Below are positions 34,922 through 46,234 of a stretch of 64,000 nt of DNA, in pieces. Source of the stretch: Clavibacter zhangzhiyongii (GTDB lineage Bacteria; Actinomycetota; Actinomycetes; Actinomycetales; Microbacteriaceae); assembly GCF_014775655.1 (NCBI RefSeq), contig NZ_CP061274.1, positions 2,108,001 through 2,172,000 on the forward strand. Reading direction: 5' to 3'. The translations under genes were made by a program, and so were the position numbers. The notes beneath the pieces are model-generated. The model made no database searches, was not told the origin of the DNA, and saw only the letters and a list, made by a program, of their open reading frames with translations. Numbering within the stretch: the stretch's first letter is position 1; every line of letters starts with the position of its first letter.

Positions 34922-34998
34922 GGTGCTTCCGTCCTCAGGTGGCCGACGCGGATGGCACGGTGCGTGCATCGCGGCGTCGGGCCGGTGTCGTGCGGAGG

Positions 34999-35026
34999 GC
35001 GGGGCGCGTCATCCGACGCGCCCCGC
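34999..35026 (-). terminator. Hairpin between recA and recX
   Basis: Perfect 12-bp stem GCGGGGCGCGTC/GACGCGCCCCGC with a 4-nt loop, about 15 bp after the recA stop. It would let only part of the transcription continue into recX, as described for the E. coli recA-recX terminator. Confidence 0.7.
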
Positions 35027-35041
35027 CGGTCGTGCGCCGGG

Positions 35042-36127
<1,086 letters not shown>

Positions 36128-36310
36128 GGGGTGCTCCTCGTGTCGAAGGTGGGTTGCCTGCAGGCTGTCGCTCCGCTCCCGCTGGCCGCGGGTCCGGCGC
36201 CGACAAGGCGACGGGTGATCTCCGCGAGGTGCACGTTATGCGGCGCCGCCGACATCGCTGCCGGAGGGGCCGGACCTGTGCAGTCCGCGCTTCGAATCGC
36301 TCCTGTGGGG

Positions 36311-36340
36311 AGACTACGCGCGTTCGAAGGGATATTCGAA
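36311..36340 (-). promoter_or_regulatory. recA promoter with SOS-type palindrome
   Basis: On the minus strand TTCGAA, six bases, TTCGAA (36340-36323), flanked by further complementary bases, gives the palindrome CGTTCGAA/TTCGAACG. It resembles the mycobacterial box TCGAAC(N4)GTTCGA at 10 of 12 fixed positions. The -10 is TAGTCT (36316-36311), so LexA would cover the -35 and spacer. Confidence 0.65.
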
Positions 36341-36392
36341 CGACGCGCCGCAGAGGGCGACCGGATCCGGGTCGATCAGCGGCGGCCGGGCG

Positions 36393-36617
36393 TCAGGGAC
36401 GCGGCTCGGGCACGCCGGCGCCGTTCCAGCGCGACCGCGGCACGTCCTGCGCGCGGCACAGGGCCAGCCACACCTCGCGGGCGGGCGTGCCGTCCTTCAG
36501 CGCCTGCGCGCACGTGCGGCCGCCGAGCTCGCCGAGCACGAGGTCCGCGACGAGGACCGGCCCGTAGCCGGCGCCGAACTCGTCGGAGACGGCCCGCTGG
36601 AACTCGCTCAGTCGCAT
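36393..36617 (-). CDS. DUF3046 family protein
   Basis: Small 74-residue cytoplasmic protein, member of an actinobacteria-specific family almost always located between clgR and recA. It begins MRLSEFQRAVSDEFG and contains the conserved LVLGELGGRTCAQALKDG and VWLALCRAQDVP stretches. Function unknown; the fixed position suggests a link to DNA metabolism or simply an old gene order. ATG 36617 follows TAGCGT by 6 nt, indicating a leaderless transcript. Confidence 0.85.
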   Translation of the reverse strand: MRLSEFQRAVSDEFGAGYGPVLVADLVLGELGGRTCAQALKDGTPAREVWLALCRAQDVPRSRWNGAGVPEPRP

Positions 36618-36623
36618 GCCCTC

Positions 36624-36629
36624 ACGCTA
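36624..36629 (-). promoter_or_regulatory. DUF3046 gene -10 element (leaderless type)
   Basis: TAGCGT, then GAGGGC, then ATG. Confidence 0.5.
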
Positions 36630-36677
36630 CCCGCTGCGCCGGACGCCTCGCCCCGAGCGCGGGCCCGTGACGACGAC

Positions 36678-36706
36678 GCCCCGCCCGTCACGAGGACGGG
36701 CGGGGC
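36678..36706 (-). terminator. clgR terminator hairpin
   Basis: GCCCCGCCCGTC and GACGGGCGGGGC form a perfect 12-bp stem with a 5-nt loop, about 28 bp after the clgR stop. Confidence 0.7.
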
Positions 36707-36733
36707 GAGGCGGGAGGTCGTGGGCCGGGTGGC

Positions 36734-37042
36734 TCAGCGCGCGACGAGGTCGCTGTCGAAGCCGGCGACGAGGTCGTCCGGGATGGTGTCGGGGATGGGG
36801 TTGAGCCCCTCGATGACGGCGAGCCGGTCGCCGACCTCGCGCATGATGACCGAGATGGGCGTGTCTAGCGCATCGGCGACCGACGCGAGGATCTCGCTCG
36901 ACGCCTCCTTCTGCCCCCGCTCGACCTCGCTGAGGTAGCCGAGCGCGACGCTGGCCTTGCTGGCGACCTGACGGAGCGTGCGCCCCTTCTGCAGGCGGAA
37001 GTCCCGAAGGACGTCGCCGATCTCCTGACGGACTAGAACCAC
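36734..37042 (-). CDS. clgR: ClgR-type XRE-family transcriptional regulator
   Basis: A 102-residue regulator with an N-terminal Cro/CI helix-turn-helix (about 6-62: IGDVLRDFRLQKGRTLRQVA, then GYLSEVERGQKEAS). Its position between cinA and DUF3046/recA is that of ClgR, activator of clp protease genes and stress functions in Corynebacterium, Streptomyces and Mycobacterium. The C-terminal tail (about 75-102) is short and acidic and may serve as a degradation signal; ClgR proteins are themselves Clp substrates. The GTG start at 37042 follows GAGGAGGG. Confidence 0.9.
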   Translation of the reverse strand: MVLVRQEIGDVLRDFRLQKGRTLRQVASKASVALGYLSEVERGQKEASSEILASVADALDTPISVIMREVGDRLAVIEGLNPIPDTIPDDLVAGFDSDLVAR

Positions 37043-37181
37043 GGGACCCTCCTCGTTGCGCCTGGTGCCTGATCGAACCGGAGGTCCGGGGCTGATGCGT
37101 GAGCATCTGGCCGAGGACCCAGGCTAAGCAGGGGCACTGGGCGTTGCTTGTGAACCTGATTACGACAACGCGGGATCCGCG

Positions 37182-37703
37182 TCAGATGTTCCCGCCGGGA
37201 TCGAGCGCCTCGACGAGGGCCGCGAGGGCCTCGTGGACGACGCCCGCGCGCACCTGCTGGCGGTCGCCCTCGAGGTGCAGCGCGACCGCGCGCGAGTCGC
37301 CGTCGAGCGACAGACCGACGAACGCGGTCCCCGGCTGCTGGCCGTCCTGGGGATCCGGCCCCGCGGCGCCCGTCGTGGACACGCCGACGTCGGCGGGGCG
37401 GCCGTCGACCGCGCAGGCCTGACGCACGCCGCGCGCCATCTGCCGCGCGACGTCCGGGTGGACGGCGCCGTGGACCGCGAGGATCGAGGACTCCACTCCG
37501 AGGATCGTGCGCTTGAGCGCGGTGTCGTAGGAGACGATGCCGCCCGAGAGCGCCCGCGACGCGCCGGGCACGCCCACGAGGGCGGCCGTGAGGAGCCCGC
37601 CGGTCAGCGACTCGGCGACGGCCAGCCGGCGTCCCGTCGCGACGAGCGCCGCGATGACGCGCTCGGCGAGCTGCTCGTCCGTGGGCGCGACGGCGGCGCT
37701 CAC
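37182..37703 (-). CDS. CinA C-terminal domain family protein (nicotinamide-nucleotide amidohydrolase type)
   Basis: A 173-residue protein equal to the C-terminal half of CinA, the PncC-like NMN deamidase domain that recycles nicotinamide mononucleotide. The conserved TGRRLAVAESLTGGLL (about 24-39), GGIVSYDTALKRTILGV (about 54-70) and VGVSTTGAAGP (about 107-117) motifs are intact. The N-terminal MoCF domain is absent, as is usual for this actinobacterial neighbour of pgsA. The GTG start at 37703 overlaps the pgsA stop (GTGA). Confidence 0.9.
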   Translation of the reverse strand: MSAAVAPTDEQLAERVIAALVATGRRLAVAESLTGGLLTAALVGVPGASRALSGGIVSYDTALKRTILGVESSILAVHGAVHPDVARQMARGVRQACAVDGRPADVGVSTTGAAGPDPQDGQQPGTAFVGLSLDGDSRAVALHLEGDRQQVRAGVVHEALAALVEALDPGGNI

Positions 37704-38323
37704 GACGCGCGCTCCGCCCGAAGCGCCTGCCGCATGTAGTCGAGGCCGGAGAGGACCGTGAGGAGGAACGCGATCGACATGAGCACCGTGTTCACGACGT
37801 GCATGCCGTCCCCCACGACGCCCCAGAGCGGGAGCAGGGCCACGCTGATGGCCACCGCCTGCGCGACGGTCTTCGCCTTGCCGCCGCGGGACGCCGCGAC
37901 GACGCGGTCGCGGAGCACGGCGAAGCGGTACGCCGTGATGCCCAGCTCGCGCACGAGGATCACGATGGTCACCCACCAGGGCAGCTCGCCGAGCACCGAC
38001 AGCATCACGAGCGCCGCGCCCGTGAGCACCTTGTCGGCGATGGGGTCGAGGAGCTTGCCGAGGTCGGTGACCAGGTTGCGGCTGCGCGCGATGTGCCCGT
38101 CCACGCCGTCGGTCGCGATGGCGACGATGAAGAGCACCGCGGCGGCGTAGCGGAGCGGGCCGTCCGCGCCGTCGTCCGCGGCGAGGAGGACGACGAAGAC
38201 GGGGGCCAGCAGGATCCGCACGATCGTGAGGACGTTCGCGACGTTCCAGGGGCTCGCCGGGGAGTCGCCCGCGCGCCAGACGCGCGGTGCCCCGGTGGCG
38301 CCCGATGCGGTGCGATCGGCCAT
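37700..38323 (-). CDS. pgsA: CDP-diacylglycerol-glycerol-3-phosphate 3-phosphatidyltransferase
   Basis: Membrane enzyme that makes phosphatidylglycerol phosphate. The CDP-alcohol phosphotransferase signature reads DGVDGHIARSRNLVTDLGKL near residues 75-95 and contains the expected Asp, Gly, Ala-Arg and Asp residues, continuing LDPIADK. The 207 residues give about six hydrophobic segments. It starts at ATG 38323, 2 nt after ftsK, and its stop overlaps the cinA-type gene. The order ftsK-pgsA-cinA-clgR is conserved across actinobacteria. Confidence 0.92.
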   Translation of the reverse strand: MADRTASGATGAPRVWRAGDSPASPWNVANVLTIVRILLAPVFVVLLAADDGADGPLRYAAAVLFIVAIATDGVDGHIARSRNLVTDLGKLLDPIADKVLTGAALVMLSVLGELPWWVTIVILVRELGITAYRFAVLRDRVVAASRGGKAKTVAQAVAISVALLPLWGVVGDGMHVVNTVLMSIAFLLTVLSGLDYMRQALRAERAS

Positions 38324-38325
38324 GG

Positions 38326-41178
38326 TCAGTCCCTGCCCGTCAGGCCCCAGGCGTCGTCGTCGCCCTCGGCCTCCACCTGCTCGTACGCGTCCAGGTCCTT
38401 GTGCAGCGGATCCGACGGGTAGCGGTCGCCGTCATCCGGCTCCCCCGCGGCGACGGCGGCGGGAGCAGCGGCGGCCGGCGCAGGAGCGGCGGGCGCGGCC
38501 GGCGTCTCCCCGCGCAGCGTCGCCAGGACGCCCGGCAGCTGCTCCGCGGAGACGAGGACGTCGCGGGCCTTGGATCCCTCGGACGGGCCGACGATCTCGC
38601 GCGCCTCGAGGAGGTCCATCAGGCGACCGGCCTTAGCGAACCCGACGCGCAGCTTCCGCTGCAGCATCGACGTGGATCCGAACTGCGTGCTCACGACGAG
38701 CTCGGCGGCCGCGAGCAGCACCTCGAGGTCGTCGCCGATGTCGGCGTCGATCTCCTTCCTCTCGGCGGCGACCGCGACGTCCTGGCGGTACTCCGGCCGG
38801 GCCTGGCGGGTCACGTGCTCGACGACCTTGGCGATCTCCGCCTCCTGCACCCACGCGCCCTGCACGCGGACCGCCTTGTTGGCGCCCATGGGGAGGAAGA
38901 GGCCGTCGCCCTGGCCGATGAGCTTGTCGGCGCCGGGCTGGTCGAGGATGACGCGGGAGTCGGTCATGCTCGACACCGCGAACGCGAGTCGGGACGGGAC
39001 GTTGGCCTTGATGAGGCCCGTGACGACGTCGACCGACGGGCGCTGCGTCGCGAGCACCAGGTGGATGCCGGCGGCGCGCGCGAGCTGGGTGATGCGGACG
39101 ATCGAGTCCTCGACGTCGCGCGGCGCGACCATCATGAGGTCGGCGAGCTCGTCGACCACCACGAGGAGGTAGGGGTACGGGCGGAGCGTGCGCTCGCTGC
39201 CCTCGGGGAGCACGATGGACCCGCTCGTGACGGCCTTGTTGAAGTCGTCGATGTGGCGGAAGCCGAAGCTGGCGAGGTCGTCGTACCTCATGTCCATCTC
39301 CTTCACCACCCACTGCAGCGCCTCGGCCGCCTTCTTCGGGTTGGTGATGATGGGCGTGATGAGGTGCGGGACGCCCGCGTAGATGGTGAGCTCCACGCGC
39401 TTCGGGTCGATGAGGACCATGCGCACGTCGCTCGGCTTCGCGCGCATGAGGAGCGAGGTGATCATCGAGTTGACGAAGCTCGACTTGCCGGAGCCGGTGG
39501 ATCCCGCGACCAGGAGGTGGGGCATCTTCGCGAGGTTGGCGATGACGTAGCCGCCCTCGACGTCCTTGCCGACGCCGATGGTCATGGGGTGCGCGCTGTT
39601 CGTCGCGGCGGACGACCGGAGCACGTCGCCGAGCGACACGATCTCGCGGTCGGTGTTGGGGATCTCGACGCCGATGGCGCTGCGGCCTGGGATGGGCGAG
39701 AGGATGCGGACCTCGTTGGAGGCGACGGCGTAGCTGATGTTCTTCGCGAGCGCGGTGACGCGCTCGACCTTCACGCCGGGCGCGAGCTCGAGCTCGTAGC
39801 GCGTGACCGTCGGGCCGCGCGAGAAGCCGGTGACCGTCGCGTCCACCTGGAAGTTGGTGAGCACCTCGGTGAGGGCGCGCACCACCTCGTCGTTGACGGA
39901 CGAGCGCGACTTGGCGGGCGTGCCGGGCGACAGGGTGCTCGCGGCGGGGAGGCGGTAGGGCGCCTGCGGGGCGTCGGACTCCCCCGAGACGACGGCCGCG
40001 TCCGAGCCGTCGTCCTCGAAGCCCGGGAGGACGGCGGGCTCGTCGTCGTCGCGGATGCCCGTGGGGTGCACGGGGACGGAGGGCAGGATCGCGGTGGCCG
40101 TGGCGTCGACGGGCTCGGCGAGGTCGATGCGGCGCGTCGCCGCGTCGTCGCCCGCGAAGGCGCCGGGCTCGGGGCGGGAGGCGTCGGGATCCACCGTGCG
40201 GTCGATGACCGTGGTGGGCGCCTCGGCGGCGGACCGGGCGGGCACGTCCTCGCGGTCGTCGGATCCCGCGTGCGGGGCGAGCACCGGGCTGTCGAACGCG
40301 GGGGCGTCCTCGCGCTGGCTGCGGTTGCGGCGCCACCAGGGGAGGCTGTCGGTGTCGACCGGGCCGTCGTCGTCGAGGCCCTCGAGCTCGACCTGCTCCG
40401 TCGCCTGCGCCTTGCGGGCCGCGCGCTCGGCGGCACGCTGCTCCTCGTCCACGAGCGGGGCGCCGAAGAGGTACGAGTACAGCTCGCGCAGGCGCATGCC
40501 CACGCGGTTCGGCGGCGTGCGCGTGATGATGAACAGGGAGAGCACGAGCAGGATCCCCGCCACGATGCCCGCACCGATCGGCGTGATGAGCAGGGACAGC
40601 GGGGCGGCGAGCACCCAGCCGAGGACGCCGCCGGCGCGGGCGAGCGCGAGCATGCCGTCGCGCGGATCCGGCGCCCCGTTGAAGAGGTGGCAGAGGGCCG
40701 CGATGGAGACGAGGAGGAGGCTGACGCCGACGCCGATGCGGCCGTTGTCGCTCACCGACGAGGGGTGGCGGAAGAGCCAGAGGGCGAGCAGCACCATCAC
40801 GATGGGCAGCGCGAAGGCCACGCGGCCGAAGAGGCCGCCGAACGTGTACGCGTCGAAGGCCATGGCGACGTCATTGAGCGGGTTGAACCACTCCACGACG
40901 ACCCCCGTGATGGCGAGCACGACGAGCAGGAAGGGGATGCCGTCCCGGCGCTCCTCCTTCGCGAGCCTCTCCGGACCGAGGGCGCGGAACAGGGCGCCGG
41001 TGGCGTGCGCGAGGCCCATCCACGCGACGACGAGCGGGCCGCGCCGCTCCGACTGCACGGGGTAGGCGACGGTCTGCTGCTTCGTCTCGGCGGCGCGCCC
41101 CTTGCGCGGGGGCGTGGCGCGCGGCGCGGGCGAGGAGGTCTTCCCGGCGCGGCTGGTCGACCTGGTGCTCGTAGCCAT
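38326..41178 (-). CDS. ftsK: DNA translocase FtsK/SpoIIIE
   Basis: Septum-associated ATPase that pumps chromosomal DNA into daughter cells. Of its 950 residues, the first 50 are basic and Thr/Ser-rich, four transmembrane helices lie at about 80-230, and a long acidic linker spans about 250-425. The motor follows, with Walker [10 protein letters not shown] near residue 550 and Walker [14 protein letters not shown] near residue 660. The gamma DNA-reading domain lies at about 820-890 ([20 protein letters not shown]), and an Ala/Pro plus acidic tail of about 60 residues ends the protein. ATG 41178 has TAACGT 7 nt upstream (leaderless pattern). Confidence 0.96.
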   Translation of the reverse strand: MATSTRSTSRAGKTSSPAPRATPPRKGRAAETKQQTVAYPVQSERRGPLVVAWMGLAHATGALFRALGPERLAKEERRDGIPFLLVVLAITGVVVEWFNPLNDVAMAFDAYTFGGLFGRVAFALPIVMVLLALWLFRHPSSVSDNGRIGVGVSLLLVSIAALCHLFNGAPDPRDGMLALARAGGVLGWVLAAPLSLLITPIGAGIVAGILLVLSLFIITRTPPNRVGMRLRELYSYLFGAPLVDEEQRAAERAARKAQATEQVELEGLDDDGPVDTDSLPWWRRNRSQREDAPAFDSPVLAPHAGSDDREDVPARSAAEAPTTVIDRTVDPDASRPEPGAFAGDDAATRRIDLAEPVDATATAILPSVPVHPTGIRDDDEPAVLPGFEDDGSDAAVVSGESDAPQAPYRLPAASTLSPGTPAKSRSSVNDEVVRALTEVLTNFQVDATVTGFSRGPTVTRYELELAPGVKVERVTALAKNISYAVASNEVRILSPIPGRSAIGVEIPNTDREIVSLGDVLRSSAATNSAHPMTIGVGKDVEGGYVIANLAKMPHLLVAGSTGSGKSSFVNSMITSLLMRAKPSDVRMVLIDPKRVELTIYAGVPHLITPIITNPKKAAEALQWVVKEMDMRYDDLASFGFRHIDDFNKAVTSGSIVLPEGSERTLRPYPYLLVVVDELADLMMVAPRDVEDSIVRITQLARAAGIHLVLATQRPSVDVVTGLIKANVPSRLAFAVSSMTDSRVILDQPGADKLIGQGDGLFLPMGANKAVRVQGAWVQEAEIAKVVEHVTRQARPEYRQDVAVAAERKEIDADIGDDLEVLLAAAELVVSTQFGSTSMLQRKLRVGFAKAGRLMDLLEAREIVGPSEGSKARDVLVSAEQLPGVLATLRGETPAAPAAPAPAAAAPAAVAAGEPDDGDRYPSDPLHKDLDAYEQVEAEGDDDAWGLTGRD

Positions 41179-41185
41179 GCGACCC

Positions 41186-41191
41186 ACGTTA
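41186..41191 (-). promoter_or_regulatory. ftsK -10 element (leaderless type)
   Basis: TAACGT lies 7 nt before the ftsK ATG, just below the terminator of the upstream ABC operon. Confidence 0.5.
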
Positions 41192-41221
41192 TCCCGCGCC
41201 GCCGTCCCGAGCGGTCCGCCT

Positions 41222-41249
41222 GGCCGGGCGGGACGCGCGCCGCCCGGCC
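41222..41249 (-). terminator. Terminator of the MacAB-like operon
   Basis: GGCCGGGCGG and CCGCCCGGCC arms (perfect 10-bp stem) with an 8-nt loop immediately after the permease stop at 41256. Confidence 0.65.
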
Positions 41250-41255
41250 GCGGCA

Positions 41256-42484
41256 TCAGTAGCGGATCGCGTCGATGACGGACACGCGCACGGCGACGAG
41301 CGCCGGGAGCAGCCCCGCGACCGCGCCGACGGCGAGCGAGGCGCCGAGCCCGAGGAGCGCCGCCGAGAGCGGGAACGGCGGGAACTCGGTGACGCCCGAG
41401 GCGACGAACGAGAGGATCCACGGGTTCTTCACGATCGCGACCGCCGCCATGACGCCGACCACACCCGCGGCGACCGTCGCGACGATGCTCTCCATCATCA
41501 CGGCGAAGAACACCCGGCCCGCGCTCGCCCCGAAGGCGCGGCGCACTCCTATCTCCCGGATCCGCTGCTTCACCGTCACGAGCGAGATGTTGACGAGGCC
41601 CAGTGCGCCCAGGAGGAGCACGAGGCCGGCCACTCCCCCGACGAGGATCTTGATCGCGAGCAGCGGGTCGTAGTCGTACGTCCCCCAGTCACTGCGGGCG
41701 ACGCTCACCTGCAGCCCCTCGGGCGCGGTCGCCGCCACCTGCGAGGTGATGGACGCGGTGAGCGCGTCGGCCTCGGCCTCGGGCACCCAGAACTCGGCCT
41801 GCGGCCCCATCGCGTCGAGCGCGTCGTCGGTCATGAGCCGCTCGGCGTCGGAGGCCTGCAGGTAGATCGTCGGCGGCTCCTCCGCGTACAGCGCGGGCAC
41901 GGATCCCACGACGACGCCCACGAGGTCCGACCGCTCCCCGTGCAGCACGGAGGAGGGGTGCGACGCGATGTCGGGCGACCCCAGCTCCGCGAGGAACGCG
42001 GGGTTCACGACGAGCGCCGGCGCCAGGCGGTCCGCGTCCCGCTCGTCGAACCAGCGGCCGTCCGTCACGTCGACGCGACGCATCTCGCCGTATTCGCGGT
42101 CGACGACGACCGTCTGCACCTGGACCTGGCCGCGGGCGAAGTCGACCGGCACCGTCGTGGAGCCGATGATCGTCGACCAGGTGATGCCGTACCGGTCGGC
42201 GACGTCCGCGAGGAGCGTGCGCTGCTGGGCGTAGGACAGGCCCTGGCCCGTGGCGGAGTAGGCGGACACCGACAGCGCGGCGGGACGGCCGGACTGCCGC
42301 TCCATCTGCTCGGTCTGCGCCTGCTGCACGACGGCGCCGAGGCCGACGACCGACGTGATCGCCGCCACCGCGACCGCGACGCCGACGAGGGACAGCATCA
42401 CGCGCGTGCGGTGGATCCGGAGCTCGGCCCACGCCTCCACGACCGCGCCCACGAGGCCGGTCGCCGTGCGCGACAGCCAGCCCG

Positions 42485-42488
<4 letters not shown>
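41256..42488 (-). CDS. MacB/FtsX-type ABC exporter permease
   Basis: A 410-residue permease with one N-terminal helix (about 33-55), a large extracytoplasmic region (about 60-275) and three C-terminal helices in an FtsX domain (about 285-405), which includes the typical [19 protein letters not shown] coupling stretch. MacB-type transporters act mechanically to export peptides, antibiotics or lipids without moving the solute through a classical channel. It forms an operon with the ATPase (GTGA overlap) and the adaptor. The substrate is unknown. Confidence 0.88.
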
Positions 42489-43188
<700 letters not shown>

Positions 43189-43192
<4 letters not shown>

Positions 43193-44226
43193 CCGCCGTA
43201 CCCGCCCTGCATCGTCATGCCCTCCTCCTCCGGGACGGGCGCGCCGGGCACGAACTCGAGCACCATGTCGCCCTCCTGGAGGCCGGAGGTGATCTGCACG
43301 ACCTTCCCGTCGCTGATGCCGAGGCCGACCGCGCGCTCCTCCGGTGCGCCGGACTCGGAGGGCAGCCACACGTTGCCGGTCTCGGTGAGGCCCTCGACGG
43401 CGGTCGTGGGCAGGGTCAGCACGTCGGGCGCCTCGCCCGCGGGGACGGTGATCTCGGCGGCGAGCCCCGGGAACACGCGCGTCCCGACGGGCACGGCGCA
43501 CGAGACGGTCGCGCCCGTGGACGCGGCGGCGCCGGTGGATCCCTCCCCCGGGCCGCCGGACGCACCGGCGCCCGCGCCGGCACCCGCGCCCTCGGCGGAC
43601 GACGCGGCGGGCTGGCCGACGCGCAGGTCCGCGCACTCGAACGGGGCGGGACCTGAGGTGATGGCGACCGTCGCGGTCGTCGGCTGCGTCACGAGCCGGT
43701 ACTGCTCCTCGGCGGTGAGGGGCGCGGTCGCGCGGAAGGTGGGCGGCGCGATGAGGCCGACCGCGTCGCCGACGGACACCTCCTGGCCGACCAGCACGCC
43801 GAGCTCGACGAGCGATCCCGCGGCCTTCGCGGTGACCGTCTCGGTGACGACCTTGGGCTTCGACGGGGTGACCGTGCCGTCCGCGGCGACCACCGGATCC
43901 ACCGGCGTCTCCTGGCGGATGACGAGGATCGGGTCGCCCGCCGCGAGCGTGGCGCCCTGGCCGGCGACGAGCTTGGACACCTTCCCCTGCAGCGTCGCCT
44001 TGACGGGCACGTCGGGGTCGGGCTGGATGCTGCCCTTCACGGTCACGTCGTTGACGACGGTCGCGATGGACGCCGCCACCTGCGACTCCACCACGGACCC
44101 GGTGGGGACCTGCGCGACCTCCTCCGCCGCCTGGCCGAAGAACGCCATGCGCACGAGCGCGACGGCGATGGCGGCCAGCACGACGAGCCTCGTGATCGGG
44201 AGGATCCATCTCCGCCAGACGCCCAC
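43189..44226 (-). CDS. Membrane-anchored periplasmic-adaptor-like protein (HlyD/MacA type)
   Basis: A 345-residue protein with an N-terminal membrane helix (about 10-30) followed by an extracytoplasmic region. The lipoyl-like hairpin halves appear as VKATLQGKVSKLVAGQGATLAAGDPILVI (read from about residue 70) and KAAGSLVELGVLVGQEVSVGD (about 130-150). A beta-rich domain carries a Gly/Ala-rich insertion (about 210-235), and a C-terminal domain ends in a short Gly-rich tail. Gram-positive MacA-like adaptors work with MacB-type ABC pairs as encoded next door. GTG 44226 has AAGGAG 5 nt upstream. A TAGCGT hexamer lies about 50 nt further up. Confidence 0.85.
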
Positions 44227-44430
44227 AGCCGCTCCTTCCCCGGCGTCCCCCAGCGGTCCGTCCGGTCGCCTCCGACGCTAGGTGCGCGGCCCGGCGCGGC
44301 GGGTCGGCCGCGGGGATGACATGCCCACCCCCGACAGGGGGCCGCCCGGAGGAGGCCACCCGGGACGACCGGACGAGCGGGACGACCGGACGAGCGGCGC
44401 GGCACCCGAGCGCGTCCGCCGGGGACGACG

Positions 44431-44458
44431 GAGGGGGCGGGGTCTCCCCCGCCCCCTC
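44431..44458 (-). terminator. RNase J gene terminator
   Basis: GGGGGCGGGG and CCCCGCCCCC arms around TCTC-type loop bases, about 38 bp after the stop codon at 44496. The rest of 44227-44495 holds only the promoter region of the adaptor gene. Confidence 0.65.
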
Positions 44459-44495
44459 GGGACGTGCAGCGCGCCGCCTCCCAGCGGCGTCCGGC

Positions 44496-46172
44496 CTACG
44501 CCTCGATGACCACCGGGATGATCATCGGACGGCGGCGGTGCGACGAGTTGACCCAGCGGCCGACCGTCCGGCGCACGACCTGCGCGTACGCGTGCGTGTC
44601 GCGCGTGCCGTTGGCCGCGGCCTCCGCGAGCGCCTTGATGACGAGCGGCTTGACGCTGTCGAACACCTTCGGGTCCTCGGCGAAGCCGCGGGCCTCGATC
44701 TCGGGGCCGACGACGACCTTGCCGGTCTGCGCCTCGACGACCGCGATGATCGTGACGAAGCCCTCCTCCGACAGGATGCGGCGGTCCTTGAGGTCGGCCT
44801 CCGTGATCTCGCCCACGGTGGAGCCGTCGACGTACACGTAGCCGATGTCGAGCTGGCCGGTGACGCGCACCTTGCCGGCCGTCATGTCGAGGACGGTGCC
44901 GTCCTCCGCGAGGAACGTGTTGCGCTCGGGCACGCCGGTCTGGATCGCCAGCTGCTGGTTCGCGACCAGGTGGCGGTACTCGCCGTGCACCGGGAGGACG
45001 TTCCGCGGCTTGAGGATGTTGTAGCAGTACAGCAGCTCGCCGGCCGCCGCGTGACCCGAGACGTGGACCTTCGCGTTGGCCTTGTGCACCACGTTGGCGC
45101 CGAGCTTCGTGAGCCCGTTGATGATCCGGTACACCGCGTTCTCGTTGCCCGGGATGAGGCTCGACGCGAGGATGACGGTGTCGTCCTGGCCGATCTCGAT
45201 CTGGTGCTCCGAGTTGACCATCCGGCTCAGCACGGCCATCGGCTCCCCCTGCGACCCCGTGCTCATGTACACGATCTGGTTGTCGGGCAGGTTGACGGCC
45301 TTCTTGGAGTCGATGAGGACCCCGTCCGGCACCTTCAGGTAGCCGAGCTCGGCCGCGATGGTCATGTTGCGGATCATCGAGCGGCCGATGAAGGCGACGC
45401 GGCGCTTGTTCGCGGCCGCGGCGTCGAGCACCTGCTGCACGCGGTGCACGTGGCTGGAGAAGCTCGCGACGATGACGCGGCGCGGCGCCTTCGAGATGAC
45501 GGCCTCGAGGACCGGGCCGATGGAGCGCTCGGTGGGCGTGAAGCCGGGGACGTCCGCGTTGGTGGAGTCCGACAGGAAGAGGTCGATGCCGGCCTCGCCG
45601 AGGCGCGCGAACGCGCGGAGGTCGGTGATGCGGTCGTCGAGCGGCAGCTGGTCCATCTTGAAGTCGCCGGTGTGCAGGACGTTGCCCGCCTCGGTCTTGA
45701 TGGCGACGGCCAGCGCGTCCGGGATGGAGTGGTTGACGGCCACGAACTCGAGCTCGAACGGCCCGAGGCGCTCGCGGTCGCCCTCCTTCACCTGGAACGT
45801 GTACGGCTTGATCCGGTGCTCCTTGAGCTTCGCCTCGATGAGGGCGAGCGTGAGGCCGGAGCCGATCAGCGGGATGTCCTGCTTCAGCTTGAGGAGGTAG
45901 GGCACCGCGCCGATGTGGTCCTCGTGGCCGTGCGTGAGGACGATGCCCACGACGTCGTCGAGGCGGTCCGCGATGGACGAGAAGTCGGGGAGGATCAGGT
46001 CGACGCCCGGCTGGTGCTCCTCGGGGAAGAGCACGCCGCAGTCGACGACGAGGATCTTGCCGTCGATCTCGAACGTGGTCATGTTGCGCCCGATCTCGCC
46101 CAGGCCGCCGATGGGCGTGATGCGCAGGGTGCCGGGCTTGAGAGCCGGGGGATCGTAGATGGTCTGGGGCAT
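44496..46172 (-). CDS. rnj: Ribonuclease J
   Basis: Metallo-beta-lactamase/beta-CASP nuclease with endonuclease and 5'-3' exonuclease activity in RNA decay and rRNA maturation. The zinc motif THGHEDHIG (HxHxDH) lies near residues 81-89, and the beta-CASP region includes SDSTNADVPGFTPTERSIG (about 195-213) and the STGSQGEPMAVLSRM stretch (about 310-324). HVSGHAAAGEL (about 365) carries the third-motif histidines. The 558 residues include the usual C-terminal domain. ATG 46172 follows AGGAG. It lies after dapA, as in many actinobacteria. Confidence 0.95.
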   Translation of the reverse strand: MPQTIYDPPALKPGTLRITPIGGLGEIGRNMTTFEIDGKILVVDCGVLFPEEHQPGVDLILPDFSSIADRLDDVVGIVLTHGHEDHIGAVPYLLKLKQDIPLIGSGLTLALIEAKLKEHRIKPYTFQVKEGDRERLGPFELEFVAVNHSIPDALAVAIKTEAGNVLHTGDFKMDQLPLDDRITDLRAFARLGEAGIDLFLSDSTNADVPGFTPTERSIGPVLEAVISKAPRRVIVASFSSHVHRVQQVLDAAAANKRRVAFIGRSMIRNMTIAAELGYLKVPDGVLIDSKKAVNLPDNQIVYMSTGSQGEPMAVLSRMVNSEHQIEIGQDDTVILASSLIPGNENAVYRIINGLTKLGANVVHKANAKVHVSGHAAAGELLYCYNILKPRNVLPVHGEYRHLVANQQLAIQTGVPERNTFLAEDGTVLDMTAGKVRVTGQLDIGYVYVDGSTVGEITEADLKDRRILSEEGFVTIIAVVEAQTGKVVVGPEIEARGFAEDPKVFDSVKPLVIKALAEAAANGTRDTHAYAQVVRRTVGRWVNSSHRRRPMIIPVVIEA

Positions 46173-46234
46173 GGGACTCCTATGTTGACGGTGCGGCCCG
46201 ATGGGGCCGGCGATGGGAAGTGCGTGGGTGCGCG

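Noticed and set aside
38287-41262. 991-codon plus-strand frame opposite ftsK
   Set aside because: Antisense shadow; ftsK on the other strand has all family motifs.
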